64,000 bases of DNA from Chryseobacterium sp. S0630 (GCF_024158915.1 NZ_JAMZGF010000003.1:92147-156146); one strand, 5' to 3'. Counted from the stretch's first letter, positions 8,252 through 17,311 are shown. Made by a program: numbers and translations. The notes: a model not told the origin generated them from the letters alone.

Positions 8252-9214
8252 ATGAAAAAGATAGCTAAAGTGTTGACCTTAGGATTATTTATTTTATGTT
8301 TATATTTTGTGGAGGGGCAGACTCCTCAGAATTATATTTATACTTCCTCGGGAGATCTGCATGGAATTGAAAAGATGATTACCCGTAAAGATATTGGCGG
8401 AGTACAGATTGTCTACAACTGGAAGGCTTTGGAAACATCAAAAGATGTATATGATTTTTCTGTTATTGAGAAAGATCTGAATTATCTGACGAGCCTCAAC
8501 AAAAAACTATTTATCCAGCTTCAGGACAGATTTTTTGAGCCACAGGCAAAATATATCCCTGAGTATGTGTTGAAAGATAAAGAGTATACAGGAGGATTGG
8601 TTCCTCAGTATGATAATCCGGGTGAAAATAAACCTGTTGGAAATGGTTGGGCTACCCAGCAATGGAATCCAGCGGTCCGAATGAGATTTCAGAAACTGAT
8701 AGGAGAGCTGGCAAAGAAATTTGATGGAAAAATTCAAGGGATTAATCTTCCGGAAACAGCGATAGATATTGATATGAAAAAAGACAAAACAGGCTTTAGC
8801 TGCGACCGTTATTTTCAGGCCGAATTGGAAAATTTAAAATTTGCAAGAACTGCTTTCCACCAGTCTTACGTATTGCAATATGTCAATTTCTTTCCGTGTG
8901 AATGGGAAAATGATCACCAGTATATGTCCAGACTGTTCGAGTTTGCTTATAAAAATAATATCGGATTGGGTGGACCCGATATTGTTCCGGATAAAGAAGC
9001 ACAAATGAAAAATTCTTATCCTTTTTTTAATCAATACAAAGGAAAGCTTTCTCTGGTTGCCATGGCCGTTCAGGAGCCGACGCTGACGTATAAAAACCCG
9101 AAAACGAAGAAACCTTTTACAAAAGAAGAATTTACAGAATATGCTGAAAAATATCTTGGCGTTAACATTATTTTCTGGAGTGTGGAATCTCCCTGGTTGG
9201 GAGATCCCAGTTAA
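8252..9214 (+). CDS. Secreted TIM-barrel, glycoside-hydrolase-like protein
   Basis: The ATG at 8252 gives a clean signal peptide (MKKIAKVLTLGLFILCLYF, cleavage near VEGQ) on a protein of about 320 residues. The ATG at 8225 would add nine residues ahead of it and is less likely. The mature part reads like a GH5/GH42-type barrel: GVQIVYNWKALE, DFSVIEKDLNYL, KLFIQLQDRFF, IQGINLPETAID with a Glu in the expected acid/base position, and LVAMAVQEP. Function is inferred at fold level only: a periplasmic or exported sugar hydrolase. It ends 10 bp from the convergent DUF4256 gene. Confidence 0.6.
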   Translation: MKKIAKVLTLGLFILCLYFVEGQTPQNYIYTSSGDLHGIEKMITRKDIGGVQIVYNWKALETSKDVYDFSVIEKDLNYLTSLNKKLFIQLQDRFFEPQAKYIPEYVLKDKEYTGGLVPQYDNPGENKPVGNGWATQQWNPAVRMRFQKLIGELAKKFDGKIQGINLPETAIDIDMKKDKTGFSCDRYFQAELENLKFARTAFHQSYVLQYVNFFPCEWENDHQYMSRLFEFAYKNNIGLGGPDIVPDKEAQMKNSYPFFNQYKGKLSLVAMAVQEPTLTYKNPKTKKPFTKEEFTEYAEKYLGVNIIFWSVESPWLGDPS

Positions 9215-9224
9215 TAATTCCCCT

Positions 9225-9779
9225 TTATACTTTTAATGCTCCTCTGAAGCCTCTTGCTGCATAATAAGAATCTGCACCGTTGTGGTAAGTAAATACAGTA
9301 TTGTATCGTCTGTCACAGAAAATAGCGCCTCCAAGTTCACGGATATGCGATGGTGTTTTGATCCAGCTTGAAGTCTTCAGATCAAATTTCCCCAATTCCT
9401 GAAGATGACGATATTCTTCCTCTGTCAAAAGTTCAATGCCCATTTCAGAAGCGGTATCAATGACATTGCTTTCCGGTTTGTTGGCTTTTCTGGCATCCCA
9501 GGCAGGATAATCATAACATAAGCTTCGGCGTTTGGGACTTTCGGGAGAGCAATCAACAAAGGAGTATTCATCCGTTTTTTTATTATAATCTACCACGTCG
9601 GGTTCACCTTCTGTGGTTTCCATTTCGTATAAAGACCGGATCTTTTCGGGATTGGCTTCCAGTTTTTGCTGGATTTTTTCCCATTTCAGGTCTTTATGAC
9701 GGTTCATATTTTTTTCGAAACGGGCTTTTAGTGTTTTCAAAAGTTCGTTGATTTGTTCCTGGGTCAGTTTATTTTTCAT
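9225..9779 (-). CDS. DUF4256 domain-containing protein
   Basis: The 184-residue soluble protein matches the uncharacterised DUF4256 family over its full length; recognisable segments are LYEMETTEGEPDVVDYN, SFVDCSPESPKRRSLCYD, ELLTEEEYRHLQ and FTYHNGADSYYAARGFRG. No catalytic function is known. It is the last gene of a minus-strand set with DoxX-like, YdeI-like, SRPBCC and ArsR genes, a grouping often seen in Bacteroidota and suggestive of a stress-linked operon. Confidence 0.85.
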   Translation of the reverse strand: MKNKLTQEQINELLKTLKARFEKNMNRHKDLKWEKIQQKLEANPEKIRSLYEMETTEGEPDVVDYNKKTDEYSFVDCSPESPKRRSLCYDYPAWDARKANKPESNVIDTASEMGIELLTEEEYRHLQELGKFDLKTSSWIKTPSHIRELGGAIFCDRRYNTVFTYHNGADSYYAARGFRGALKV

Positions 9780-9913
9780 GTCAAATTTTATTTTGTTATG
9801 TTGATTGTTGTTGTTGGAAATCGCGAAGACGCAAATTTTATTAATAATGGCTTGTTTAAAGACGCAAGGATTTTATCTGCGATAAAATTTCTGACCGTTA
9901 ATCTATAAAATTA
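9780..9913. repeat. Intergenic fragment with a dispersed-repeat-like sequence
   Basis: The stretch around 9822-9895 contains GCGAAGACGCAAATTTTATT and GACGCAAGGATTTTATCTGC. This is similar in style to the cgcagattt/gatctgcg repeats found further right, and is probably a decayed dispersed repeat between two genes. Confidence 0.35.
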
Positions 9914-10312
9914 TTAATCAGTAATAGTAATTTTTCTTTCTACAGGTCTGAAATACCAGGAAATAAGAACCAATACCAATAATAATACCGCTGGAAAAGT
10001 TCGTCCTGCCGTGTCACCAACGATAAGATGGGAAATTACAGCGCCTGACATGACAAAGAAAAATCCTGCATACGCCCATTCTTTTAAAAGCAGACGCTTA
10101 GGAATTAAGATGGCAATAACGCCCAGAATTTTCCAGACTCCGATGATAGTCATCAGATAAGAAGGGTAGCCGAGATTGGTAAAATTAGCCAGTTCATCTT
10201 TGTTTTTCATCAGTTGGACAATGGCTGTTGAAACCATTCCCAAAGCCATCCAAAGGGTGAATATCCAATAGATGATTTTTGTTCTTTTTTGTGATGGTTG
10301 TGGTGTGTTCAT
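9914..10312 (-). CDS. DoxX-like membrane protein
   Basis: The 132-residue protein has four predicted membrane helices (about residues 12-32, 45-66, 72-92 and 98-118) and the DoxX-like family pattern (IIYWIFTLWMALGMVSTAIV; LGYPSYLMTIIGVWKILGVI). DoxX proteins are small quinone-linked or structural membrane proteins; the physiological role of this branch is unknown. It is 18 bp downstream of the YdeI-like gene, so both are likely on one transcript. Confidence 0.8.
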   Translation of the reverse strand: MNTPQPSQKRTKIIYWIFTLWMALGMVSTAIVQLMKNKDELANFTNLGYPSYLMTIIGVWKILGVIAILIPKRLLLKEWAYAGFFFVMSGAVISHLIVGDTAGRTFPAVLLLVLVLISWYFRPVERKITITD

Positions 10313-10330
10313 GATTGTTTTTTTATATAA

Positions 10331-10909
10331 TTAGTCGTTTAAACCTATTCCGTCCATGATTTGTGGAATGCATTTTTCAATGCGTGCTTCACGGGTTTTG
10401 GACTGTTTGGCAGAAGAAAAGTGGAGTAGATAGGCTCTTTGCCTTCCGGGAGTTAATGCTTTAAAAGCTTCCTGTAATGCAGGATTCTGATCCAGTTTCT
10501 CTTGAAATTCTTCAGCCATTTCAAACTCTTTTGTTTTCTTCATTTCCACTTTAGCACCTGATTCTTCTATTTCAACGGCTTGAAACATATAAGAGCGAAG
10601 AACTTCCTCCAAATCATTAATTTGCGCTACCTCAGTAAAACGAATCTGTCTTGCGGCCTGTACATTTTTAGACTGCTGAATCAGGATATTGTCAGGATCT
10701 TTCATCAAAGCTCCTTTAAAGAAGAGCAGCGCACAATATTCTTTAAAACCATGAATCAGGAAAATATTTTTCCCTTCATAGGTATAACAGGGACAGCCCC
10801 ATTTTAGATCTTCTACAAGCTCAGTACTAAGGGCAATAGCTCTTAATTTTTCAAATTCTTCCTGCCATTGTCCGGCATTTTCGAAGAAAAAATTAACTTT
10901 TGGATTCAT
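10331..10909 (-). CDS. YdeI/OmpD-associated family protein (DUF1801)
   Basis: The 192-residue protein starts with a DUF1801 domain (LSTELVEDLKWGCPCYTYEG; KNIFLIHGFKEYCALLFFKG) and ends with the YdeI-type tail (FKALTPGRQRAYLLHFSSAK followed by TREARIEKCIPQI). Such proteins are cytoplasmic and linked by genetics in other bacteria to resistance to cationic peptides or general stress; the mechanism is unknown. It sits in the ArsR-SRPBCC-YdeI-DoxX-DUF4256 group, with a minisatellite just upstream. Confidence 0.85.
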   Translation of the reverse strand: MNPKVNFFFENAGQWQEEFEKLRAIALSTELVEDLKWGCPCYTYEGKNIFLIHGFKEYCALLFFKGALMKDPDNILIQQSKNVQAARQIRFTEVAQINDLEEVLRSYMFQAVEIEESGAKVEMKKTKEFEMAEEFQEKLDQNPALQEAFKALTPGRQRAYLLHFSSAKQSKTREARIEKCIPQIMDGIGLND

Positions 10910-10925
10910 TGTGTGGTATGTTTGA

Positions 10926-11146
10926 GGGTTATTTAGGTTAGAGGGTTTGAGAGTATTAGAGTGGGAGGGTTTTGGGATGCGGGATGCGAGATTCGGGTTA
11001 TTTAGGTTAGAGGGTTTGAGGGTATTAGAGTGGGAGAGTTTTGGGATGCGGGATGCGAGATTCGGGTTATTTAGGTTAGAGGGTTTGAGAGTATTAGAGT
11101 GGGAGAGTTTCGGGATGCGAGATTCGGGTTATTCAGGGTAGTATAT
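10926..11146. repeat. Minisatellite, 69-bp units
   Basis: Units start with GGGTTATTTAGGTTAGAGGG at 10926, 10995 and 11064, and a partial fourth copy starts at 11126. The first two are 69 bp. The third is 62 bp because one of two GGGATGC copies is missing. The array lies between two genes of one putative operon, so it may be transcribed. An open frame through it is only repeat. Confidence 0.9.
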
Positions 11147-11206
11147 AAACCTCGAACCTCGTATCTCGTATTTTTGATTTAAATATTTCCTATAACCTAT
11201 TATCTG

Positions 11207-11671
11207 CTACCTGCTACCTAATATCTCCTGCAAACGATTATGCGCCATATTAATCCCCTGTGCAAAAGGCATTTTCAGGTGCTGATCTCTGAAGTCTACA
11301 GATTTATAAATGGTTTGGATTGTGATTTTGCTGGTGGTATCCGTTAATTTTTCAAATTCTAAAAACTCGATCTGAGCCGGAAAAGGGGTGTTTTCCATCT
11401 GGAAAGTTCTTATAATTTTCTCATTCTGAACAATATCATGAATCGTTCCATTGGCACTGAAAACCACATCGCCCTGAGGATTTGATGTTTCGAAGCGGTA
11501 ACTTCCATGTTGCTTATTTTCAAATTGGGTTACTTTCGTTCCCATCCATTGCTCGAACAATTCAGCTTCTGTATACGCTTTGAAAAGAAGTTCTACGGGA
11601 AGATCAAATTCTCTGATGATGAAGATTTCCTGTTTTCCGTCTTCTGCGTGGATTTTTGTTTTAAGTTCCAT
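11207..11671 (-). CDS. SRPBCC (AHSA1-type) domain protein
   Basis: The 154-residue START-like/AHSA1 domain protein has the characteristic start of these folds, FDLPVELLFKAYTEAELFEQ followed by WMG, then GSYRFETSNPQGDVVF and a C-terminal amphipathic helix (FAQGINMAHNRLQEIL). These proteins bind hydrophobic ligands, and small members are commonly encoded next to ArsR-type regulators, as here. The ligand is unknown. The stretch between it and the ArsR gene holds a degenerate piece of the neighbouring minisatellite. Confidence 0.85.
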   Translation of the reverse strand: MELKTKIHAEDGKQEIFIIREFDLPVELLFKAYTEAELFEQWMGTKVTQFENKQHGSYRFETSNPQGDVVFSANGTIHDIVQNEKIIRTFQMENTPFPAQIEFLEFEKLTDTTSKITIQTIYKSVDFRDQHLKMPFAQGINMAHNRLQEILGSR

Positions 11672-11695
11672 ATTTTGGTTTTTTTTTAGTTTGAG

Positions 11696-11752
11696 GGTAT
11701 TAGAGTATTAGAGTTTGAGGGTTCGGGATGCGAGATCCGGGTTTTTGTGTTT
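11696..11752. repeat. Degenerate fragment of the 69-bp minisatellite
   Basis: GGGTATTAGAGTATTAGAGT, TTTGAGGGTTCGGGATGCGA and GATCCGGG repeat the modules of the array at 10926-11146 in shorter form. It lies in the gap between the SRPBCC and ArsR genes. Confidence 0.6.
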
Positions 11753-11855
11753 ACGAGGGTCGAGTTATTTTAAATTGCAATTCATTTATCCAATCTATCT
11801 CGGAACCTGCCCTGCGAAACCCCAATACCCCGAAATACGTATCTCGCACTTTGCA

Positions 11856-12182
11856 TCACGCTTCTCTATTCTGATACGCTTTCATCACACTTTCCAGCTT
11901 GTTGAATTTCTCGTCCCACATTTTGCGGAAAGGTTCTATAAAATCGGCTATTTCTTTCATTTTATTGGGATTTAGGTGATAGATAATTTCTCTGCCGTTT
12001 TGTTCAGATCGCAGCAGTTCACATTCTGTAAGGATCTGGAGATGCTTTGAAACAGTGGGTCTTGCCGTATCAAAATTGGAGGCAATGGCTCCCGCTGTCA
12101 TCGACTGTGTCGCTACCAATATCAATATAGATCGTCTTGTAGGATCTGCTATCGCCTGAAATACATCTCTTCTTAAATTCAT
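11856..12182 (-). CDS. ArsR-family transcriptional regulator
   Basis: The 108-residue winged-helix protein has the ArsR core: [20 protein letters not shown], then [20 protein letters not shown] as the helix-turn-helix, then [12 protein letters not shown] for the wing. Metal-binding cysteine motifs of classical ArsR/SmtB proteins are absent. It therefore belongs to the non-metal branch that usually controls a linked SRPBCC gene. Two identical-spacing inverted repeats directly upstream (12186-12227) look like its operators, pointing to autoregulation of the whole downstream gene set. Confidence 0.9.
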   Translation of the reverse strand: MNLRRDVFQAIADPTRRSILILVATQSMTAGAIASNFDTARPTVSKHLQILTECELLRSEQNGREIIYHLNPNKMKEIADFIEPFRKMWDEKFNKLESVMKAYQNREA

Positions 12183-12185
12183 CGT

Positions 12186-12227
12186 GTAGTTATTTGACTA
12201 CAAATATAAATGTAGTTATTCAGCTAC
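12186..12227 (-). promoter_or_regulatory. Twin operators for the ArsR-family regulator
   Basis: GTAGTTATTTGACTAC (12186-12201) and GTAGTTATTCAGCTAC (12212-12227) are near-identical 16-bp inverted repeats 26 bp apart, just before the ArsR start codon at 12182. Spacing of about 2.5 helical turns fits cooperative binding of two dimers. Confidence 0.65.
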
Positions 12228-12264
12228 GCAAATATTTTGTAATAAATTTTTGATTGTAATGAAA

Positions 12265-12302
12265 AAAGCTCAACAATATAATGAAATACATTGTTGAGCT
12301 TT
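12265..12302 (-). terminator. Terminator of the S41 peptidase gene
   Basis: AAGCTCAACAA (12266-12276) pairs with TTGTTGAGCTT (12291-12301). A-rich sequence on the left supplies the T run for the minus strand. Confidence 0.75.
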
Positions 12303-12332
12303 GAATTTTTATATGAAAATAGGGAAGTATGC

Positions 12333-14447
12333 TTAAGATCTTACTTCCAGATCTTCAACTATATTTATGGCTTCCTGTAGATAGAGGTCTTTTTGCAGAT
12401 TTTTAATCCATACCTCCGATTTGTTTTTGAATGCTGCGTCATTTTTTTCTCTTTCGATATCCTTTGGATACATGGTAAATGTAAGACCGCTTTCTAATGT
12501 TTTTAATCCTTTGAATTTATCATCCTGAGTTTTTCTCTGCTTCATCAGATCGCTATATTTCTGAATGCTCAAAGGCACTGTTTTTTCCTTACCCAGATTT
12601 TCTTTCCATTGGGCATATTCAAGTAATAGCTTATAATTATCATTTTTAGCAATCCTATCTGCACTTACTTTCTGCAAAGCCTGGATATTGAAAAAGTTTT
12701 GTCTGTTAAAGCTTGTTCCCTGTATTTTATCCCAGGCTAAGGCATAGTCGTCATATTTTTCACCAATGTCTGCATAAGAAAAGATATCTTTCATCTGGAT
12801 ATCTGAGCTTACTCCTTTTCTCTGTGTAGACTCTCCGGTGATTCTATAATATTTCTGAATGGTTAGTTTTATGGAACCAAAATCTTCCTCAGTATTTAAA
12901 AACCTGTTCAAATCTACAAATACCTGTACCGTTCCTTTTCCATACGAAACAGGAGAGCCCATGATAACTGCTCTTCCGTAATCCTGCATCACACCGGCTA
13001 AAATTTCTGCTGCGGAAGCAGACAATTCATTCTGCAGAATCACAAGTGGACCATTCCAGATGGGAGCTTCGTTTTTATTTTTTAAAGTGGTAATCTTTCC
13101 ATTTCCGTCCTTCACCTGCACATAAGGGCCTGCATCCATGAAAAGCCCCATAATATCACCAACTTCAGATAAAGAACCGCCAGAGTTCCCTCTAAGATCC
13201 AAAACAATTCCCTGGATATTTTGTTCTTTAAGCTTGATGATTTCTTTTTTAATGTCATCAGAAGCATTTCTGCCATCTTTATCTTCAAAATCGGCATTGA
13301 ACTTAGGTAAATTAATAAGTCCGTATTTTTTATCGGATGCATTGATGATAATACTCTTAGCAAAAGTATCTTCAATCGATATTTCTTCACGGATTATGGT
13401 TACATCCTGAATCGTTCCGTCTTTTTTCTGTACGGTTAAAGTGATTGGCGTTCCTTTTTCACCTCTGATTAATTTGATAGCCTCGCTGGAAAGCATATCT
13501 ACAACATTTACAGGATCAGTATCCGGAGTAGATTTTATTTTTAAGATCTTATCACCTTCAGTCAGCTGCTTGGTCTTCCATGCCGGAGCTCCAATGGATA
13601 ATGTACCGATATAGAGGTTTCCTTTCTTCTCCTGAATCACGGCACCTATCCCGATGATCTTTCCTTTGAAATCCATATCAAAATCTTTCTTTCCCTGCGG
13701 CGAATAATAATTGGTATGTGGATCGAAAATATGAGTATACGCATTGATGTATACGGTAAACCAATCCATTTTTTGCCTTTTTCTGAATCTGATAAATTTT
13801 TCTTCCAGAAGATCTTTAACATTTTCTGTCGCTTTTTTTATCTTTTCATCCTGGCTCAGGACTTCAGGCTTACTGTTGTTTTCTTTATTATCAGAATCTT
13901 TCTTCTTCTTTTCTTCGCTTTTCCTGTTCATGGATTCTATCTCCTGCAGAATATTGTATTTCACATATTTCCTCCATTCATTGTACTGTTGTTGCTTATT
14001 GGCAGGTGCATTTTTCAGTTTGGGCTCTAAAGTCAGTATTTCATCTTCTTCCAGATTGATGGGTTTACTGAAAATGTCTTTGGTCATTTTATCAATTTCA
14101 TCAATCCTTTGATACAATTTATCGACTGTCAGTTTATAAAAAGTCAAATCTCCGGTGTTCAGATAATCGTCCAGTTTGGTTTCATATTTACGAAACTCAT
14201 CCATATCAGATTGCAGGAAATAGGTTTTTGTAGGATCTATTGATTCAAAATACTGCTTATACACTTCTTTTGAATACGCATCATTAATAGGTTTGGGGCT
14301 GTAATGCAGATAAGACAAAATATTCTTTGTATTGACCATGATGATCTGCATCTTTTCTTCTTCATTGAGGGGAGGGCGGAAACCGAACACGAAAAATGTA
14401 AGCGGAAGAAGAAGTAATAAACGAACGGTTCTAAAATTTTTCAACAT
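12333..14447 (-). CDS. prc: Carboxy-terminal processing (tail-specific) protease, S41 family
   Basis: A periplasmic serine protease of 704 residues that trims C-terminal tails of envelope proteins. An N-terminal signal peptide or anchor (residues 1-23) is followed by the Prc N-terminal domain (about 35-235), a PDZ domain (about 255-345), the S41 catalytic domain and a C-terminal extension. The catalytic dyad is visible as Ser478 in NELSASAAEIL and Lys504 in SYGKGTVQ; LDLRGNSGGSL is the family signature. Length matches the long Prc type rather than the short CtpA type. A charged low-complexity insert (KSEEKKKKDSDNKENNSK) lies near residue 185. The gene appears monocistronic. Confidence 0.92.
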   Translation of the reverse strand: MLKNFRTVRLLLLLPLTFFVFGFRPPLNEEEKMQIIMVNTKNILSYLHYSPKPINDAYSKEVYKQYFESIDPTKTYFLQSDMDEFRKYETKLDDYLNTGDLTFYKLTVDKLYQRIDEIDKMTKDIFSKPINLEEDEILTLEPKLKNAPANKQQQYNEWRKYVKYNILQEIESMNRKSEEKKKKDSDNKENNSKPEVLSQDEKIKKATENVKDLLEEKFIRFRKRQKMDWFTVYINAYTHIFDPHTNYYSPQGKKDFDMDFKGKIIGIGAVIQEKKGNLYIGTLSIGAPAWKTKQLTEGDKILKIKSTPDTDPVNVVDMLSSEAIKLIRGEKGTPITLTVQKKDGTIQDVTIIREEISIEDTFAKSIIINASDKKYGLINLPKFNADFEDKDGRNASDDIKKEIIKLKEQNIQGIVLDLRGNSGGSLSEVGDIMGLFMDAGPYVQVKDGNGKITTLKNKNEAPIWNGPLVILQNELSASAAEILAGVMQDYGRAVIMGSPVSYGKGTVQVFVDLNRFLNTEEDFGSIKLTIQKYYRITGESTQRKGVSSDIQMKDIFSYADIGEKYDDYALAWDKIQGTSFNRQNFFNIQALQKVSADRIAKNDNYKLLLEYAQWKENLGKEKTVPLSIQKYSDLMKQRKTQDDKFKGLKTLESGLTFTMYPKDIEREKNDAAFKNKSEVWIKNLQKDLYLQEAINIVEDLEVRS

Positions 14448-14671
14448 ATTTCTGATTGTGCTTTTAATTGAAAACTATGCTTGTTTTGTTGTTATTAATT
14501 GATCTATTTTTAATTTAATGATTGAAAATAGCAGTAAACAAGAGTTTTCAATATGCTTTTATAAAATCATGTGAATGTATGAAAAATATTGATAATAAGT
14601 AGTTGTGGAGTGAGATTTTAAGATAAGTTTAAGGTTTCTTTTATAATTAATGTTAGTTAATTTTATTTCAA
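14448..14671. other. AT-rich spacer
   Basis: Upstream region of the protease gene and 3' flank of the KAP NTPase gene. I see no repeat, RNA or gene in it. Confidence 0.4.
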
Positions 14672-16081
14672 TTAAATTTTAAGAGTTTCAGTGAGGTTTA
14701 TTTTTTTAAGAAGATAACTAAGTGAAGTATGTCCATAATCACTACTACGAATAACATCCACAATACAATACAGAAGTTTTGAATGTCTTTTATGATTTTC
14801 CAGTTTAGATGAAATTAGTGTAAAATTTCTACCTTCAGTATCAGTTGATATCAACTCTTCCCGTGTGTTATAATCAAAAGAATTATTATAAAATACTAAT
14901 AATAATGCCTGAATATAAATAAGATTTAAAGAATGATCAGAATCATCAATAGAATCCATTATATTAGCAAATGAATCACTTAATTCTTGTAATGTTAATG
15001 ATTTGTTTTCAATTTTTTTATAAAAAATAATATCTAAATTTTTTATAAATAAAAGAAAGAAGAAGAGGTGTGGAAAGGTATAACTATTGGGTTTGAATGA
15101 TTTCAAAACTAAACGACTGTGTGCAAATATTTTTTCTTGTTGCCTTAATGTTGAATTACTTTTGTTAAAAAGTATTTCAGAAATTTTTAAGAAAGAATTT
15201 TTATCATCCCTGAAAAGGGAGTACCTTTTTCTTTCATCAGAAGAAAAGAACTCATCAAAGCCATAATATTGATATAAATATTTGCAAAAAATCTTACTAG
15301 ATGGAGCAGGTATTGAATATTCTAAGTCTATAAATCTCCTAAGATATTCGTCTGTATTAATATTTTCACTACCATAATAACCACGTATGGAGGAAGCTAA
15401 ATGAGTTTTATCTATTGACAAAACAAATACAATACCTGAAACAGAGAAGAAATGCTTCATTTGTTCTAGTACATCTACTGCATAGTTTGGTCTACAACGA
15501 TCTAATTCATCTATTATAAATATTAGAGGCTTAGGGCTTTCTGTTTTACTAATAAATTTTTCAAGTTCTTGACGAAAATCTATTATAGAATCTTTTTTAT
15601 TCGCGTACTCTTTTATTTCTTCCTCAAAAATTTCTGTAGCGCCTTTTGTCGTATTTTCTATTGCATCTATTAACTCATCTGTATCAATATATTTTTTTGC
15701 AACAGCTTTAAGTAAAGCAGGTAATATATTTTTTGTTATTAAAGCTCCTTTTTTAATAACTGAATTAAAGGCATCCTTATTTTTAGTATTAATTAGGAGT
15801 TTTAATTCTGACATTATAGCAATAAGAGGATTGCTGTCAAAATCATTTTCCCAAGCATTAAAATAAACTGTTTCAAAATTATTATTTTTTAAATGCTGTT
15901 GCCACATTTTTACAAAAGTAGTTTTACCACTTCCCCATTCATTATTTATTGCCAATACAAAACCATCAGAATATATTTCAACAATATTAGTAAGTGCTTC
16001 AGCATATTGTTCTCTTTCTAGTTGACAATTTGCAAATGGAGCATCTTGTTTAATTTCCAATTCACGGTGTTTGATTTTCAT
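14672..16081 (-). CDS. KAP family P-loop NTPase
   Basis: The 469-residue protein has a Walker A NNEWGSGKTTF (about residues 47-56), the KAP-typical YFNAWEND just after, and a Walker B LIFIIDELDRCRP (186-197). KAP NTPases are STAND-related ATPases; members include the F-plasmid phage-exclusion protein PifA and others on mobile or defence loci. The classic pair of membrane helices between Walker A and B is not obvious here. One hydrophobic segment occurs near the phrase FPHLFFFLLFIKN. The gene is visibly more AT-rich than its neighbours, suggesting transfer. It is followed upstream by an XRE regulator and a SymE-like gene. Confidence 0.85.
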   Translation of the reverse strand: MKIKHRELEIKQDAPFANCQLEREQYAEALTNIVEIYSDGFVLAINNEWGSGKTTFVKMWQQHLKNNNFETVYFNAWENDFDSNPLIAIMSELKLLINTKNKDAFNSVIKKGALITKNILPALLKAVAKKYIDTDELIDAIENTTKGATEIFEEEIKEYANKKDSIIDFRQELEKFISKTESPKPLIFIIDELDRCRPNYAVDVLEQMKHFFSVSGIVFVLSIDKTHLASSIRGYYGSENINTDEYLRRFIDLEYSIPAPSSKIFCKYLYQYYGFDEFFSSDERKRYSLFRDDKNSFLKISEILFNKSNSTLRQQEKIFAHSRLVLKSFKPNSYTFPHLFFFLLFIKNLDIIFYKKIENKSLTLQELSDSFANIMDSIDDSDHSLNLIYIQALLLVFYNNSFDYNTREELISTDTEGRNFTLISSKLENHKRHSKLLYCIVDVIRSSDYGHTSLSYLLKKINLTETLKI

Positions 16082-16160
16082 AATAAATATGTCTTCTTAT
16101 TTTTTATAAAATAGTTTTAGCTTTTATAATTATTGGAAATGAGTATAAATATAAATCAAA

Positions 16161-16583
16161 TTACTTCCTCTCAATCAACCTCTCCAACTTCTCAATCATC
16201 TCCTTCTGCTGCTCAAGCATGCGCTCATAAAGCTCAACCATCTTATCAAGAGGGTTGAAAGTACAATGGAAATTTGCTTGTCCACCGTCACTAAAAGTAT
16301 TTGCAACGGCGCTGTCGTGGAAAGTATTTGCTATGATATTAATTGCGGATTCCTCATCAAAATTCTCAATTGCTTCCGCAGGAACTTTCAAGATTTGAGC
16401 TACCTGCGCCAGAATATCAGATTCTACGGTTTCTTTTTGCTCTAAAAGGGAGATTTTCTTCTGGTTCCAGTCGTCGCCCAGTTCAAAAGCCAATGCTTCC
16501 TGTTTGATGCCCAGCATTTCGCGGAAACGCTTTATATTTCTACCTTGGTGTATTTTTTTATTTTGCATATCTGTGTAACTCAT
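16161..16583 (-). CDS. XRE-family helix-turn-helix regulator
   Basis: The 140-residue protein has an N-terminal HTH (GRNIKRFREMLGIKQEALAF, then ELGDDWNQKKISLLEQ) and a C-terminal coiled coil (DKMVELYERMLEQQKEMIEK followed by LERLIERK) for oligomerisation. Short XRE regulators with such a coiled tail are common in Bacteroidota and often sit beside small toxin-like genes. It is divergent from the SymE-like gene with only about 150 bp between the start codons, so it may control that gene and itself. Confidence 0.85.
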   Translation of the reverse strand: MSYTDMQNKKIHQGRNIKRFREMLGIKQEALAFELGDDWNQKKISLLEQKETVESDILAQVAQILKVPAEAIENFDEESAINIIANTFHDSAVANTFSDGGQANFHCTFNPLDKMVELYERMLEQQKEMIEKLERLIERK

Positions 16584-16640
16584 AATAACAAATATAAAGC
16601 TTTAGATCAAAAAAATAAAGCGCTGTTTTAAAATAAATAC

Positions 16641-16668
16641 TATTCTAAAATATTCCTCTTTCAGAATA
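16641..16668. promoter_or_regulatory. Possible operator between XRE and SymE-like genes
   Basis: TATTCT (16641-16646) and AGAATA (16663-16668) are inverted in the divergent intergenic region, with AAAATATTCC between them. The arms are short, so this is only a candidate. Confidence 0.3.
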
Positions 16669-16733
16669 AAATATCCTTTCCTCAGATGGTTTATCCTTCT
16701 TATTATACCTTCATTTGTAGAAAAATAACACAT

Positions 16734-16973
16734 ATGAAAAGAAAAAGAAGAATGAACAGCAGCAAATATAATGAACTGAACAATCGTTACCTTACGGTTT
16801 TCCTCAAATCGTTTTCAAGAGCGTATGGCAAAATAGTATACTTCCCCGAAATAAGAATAGCAGGGAAGTGGGTACAGCAATGTGGTTTTAAGGCAGGAGA
16901 TAAAATATTGGTGACGGTGAGCAGAAACCAGATTATCCTGGAAAGGGAAGTGGATTATGAAGGATCAGTATGA
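16734..16973 (+). CDS. SymE-like type I toxin family protein
   Basis: The 80-residue basic protein ends with an AbrB-like SymE domain: YFPEIRIAGKWVQQCGFKAG followed by DKILVTVSRNQIILERE. In E. coli SymE is an SOS-induced toxin silenced by the antisense RNA SymR; members of this family in Bacteroidota have not been characterised and may not be toxic. The ATG at 16734 (MKRKRRMNSS) is preferred over one at 16686, which would prepend an unusual aromatic stretch. No antisense RNA could be shown by eye. Confidence 0.75.
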   Translation: MKRKRRMNSSKYNELNNRYLTVFLKSFSRAYGKIVYFPEIRIAGKWVQQCGFKAGDKILVTVSRNQIILEREVDYEGSV

Positions 16974-16980
16974 TTTTTTT

Positions 16981-17199
16981 GATGGTCTCTCGCAGATTTT
17001 TAAGATTACGCGGATTTTTTTTAGATTTATGATCTGCGATATCTGCTTGATCTGCGGGAGATTATTTTTTTGAACCATTAAGTATGACTTAAGGCTTTAA
17101 GTAAAGTTAAGATTCAAATAAATTTGAATGAAGGGTTGTGTTTTAAGAATGTCTTTAGATATTCCCTTAATATTCTTAATTACTTATCTATTCTTAATG
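16981..17199. repeat. 219-bp direct repeat, copy 1
   Basis: Contains TCTCGCAGATTTTTAAGATT, TGATCTGCGATATCTGCTTG, CCATTAAGTATGACTTAAGG and ATTCTTAATTACTTATCTAT. Its partner starts at 17312. The sequence has internal near-palindromes (for example TTAAGTATGACTTAA) and no coding capacity. Confidence 0.9.
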
Positions 17200-17311
17200 T
17201 TTCAAATTCTTTATTTTAGTTTTGATTTTTTAACGTAAAGTTTTCAAATAAAGTATTTTATACTTTAAGGTGGTTAAGGATGGGCAAGTGAACTTGCCTG
17301 ATGAAGCGGAT

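Noticed and set aside
10947..11141. Open frame within the minisatellite
   Set aside because: It consists of translated repeat units and has no independent evidence of being a gene.
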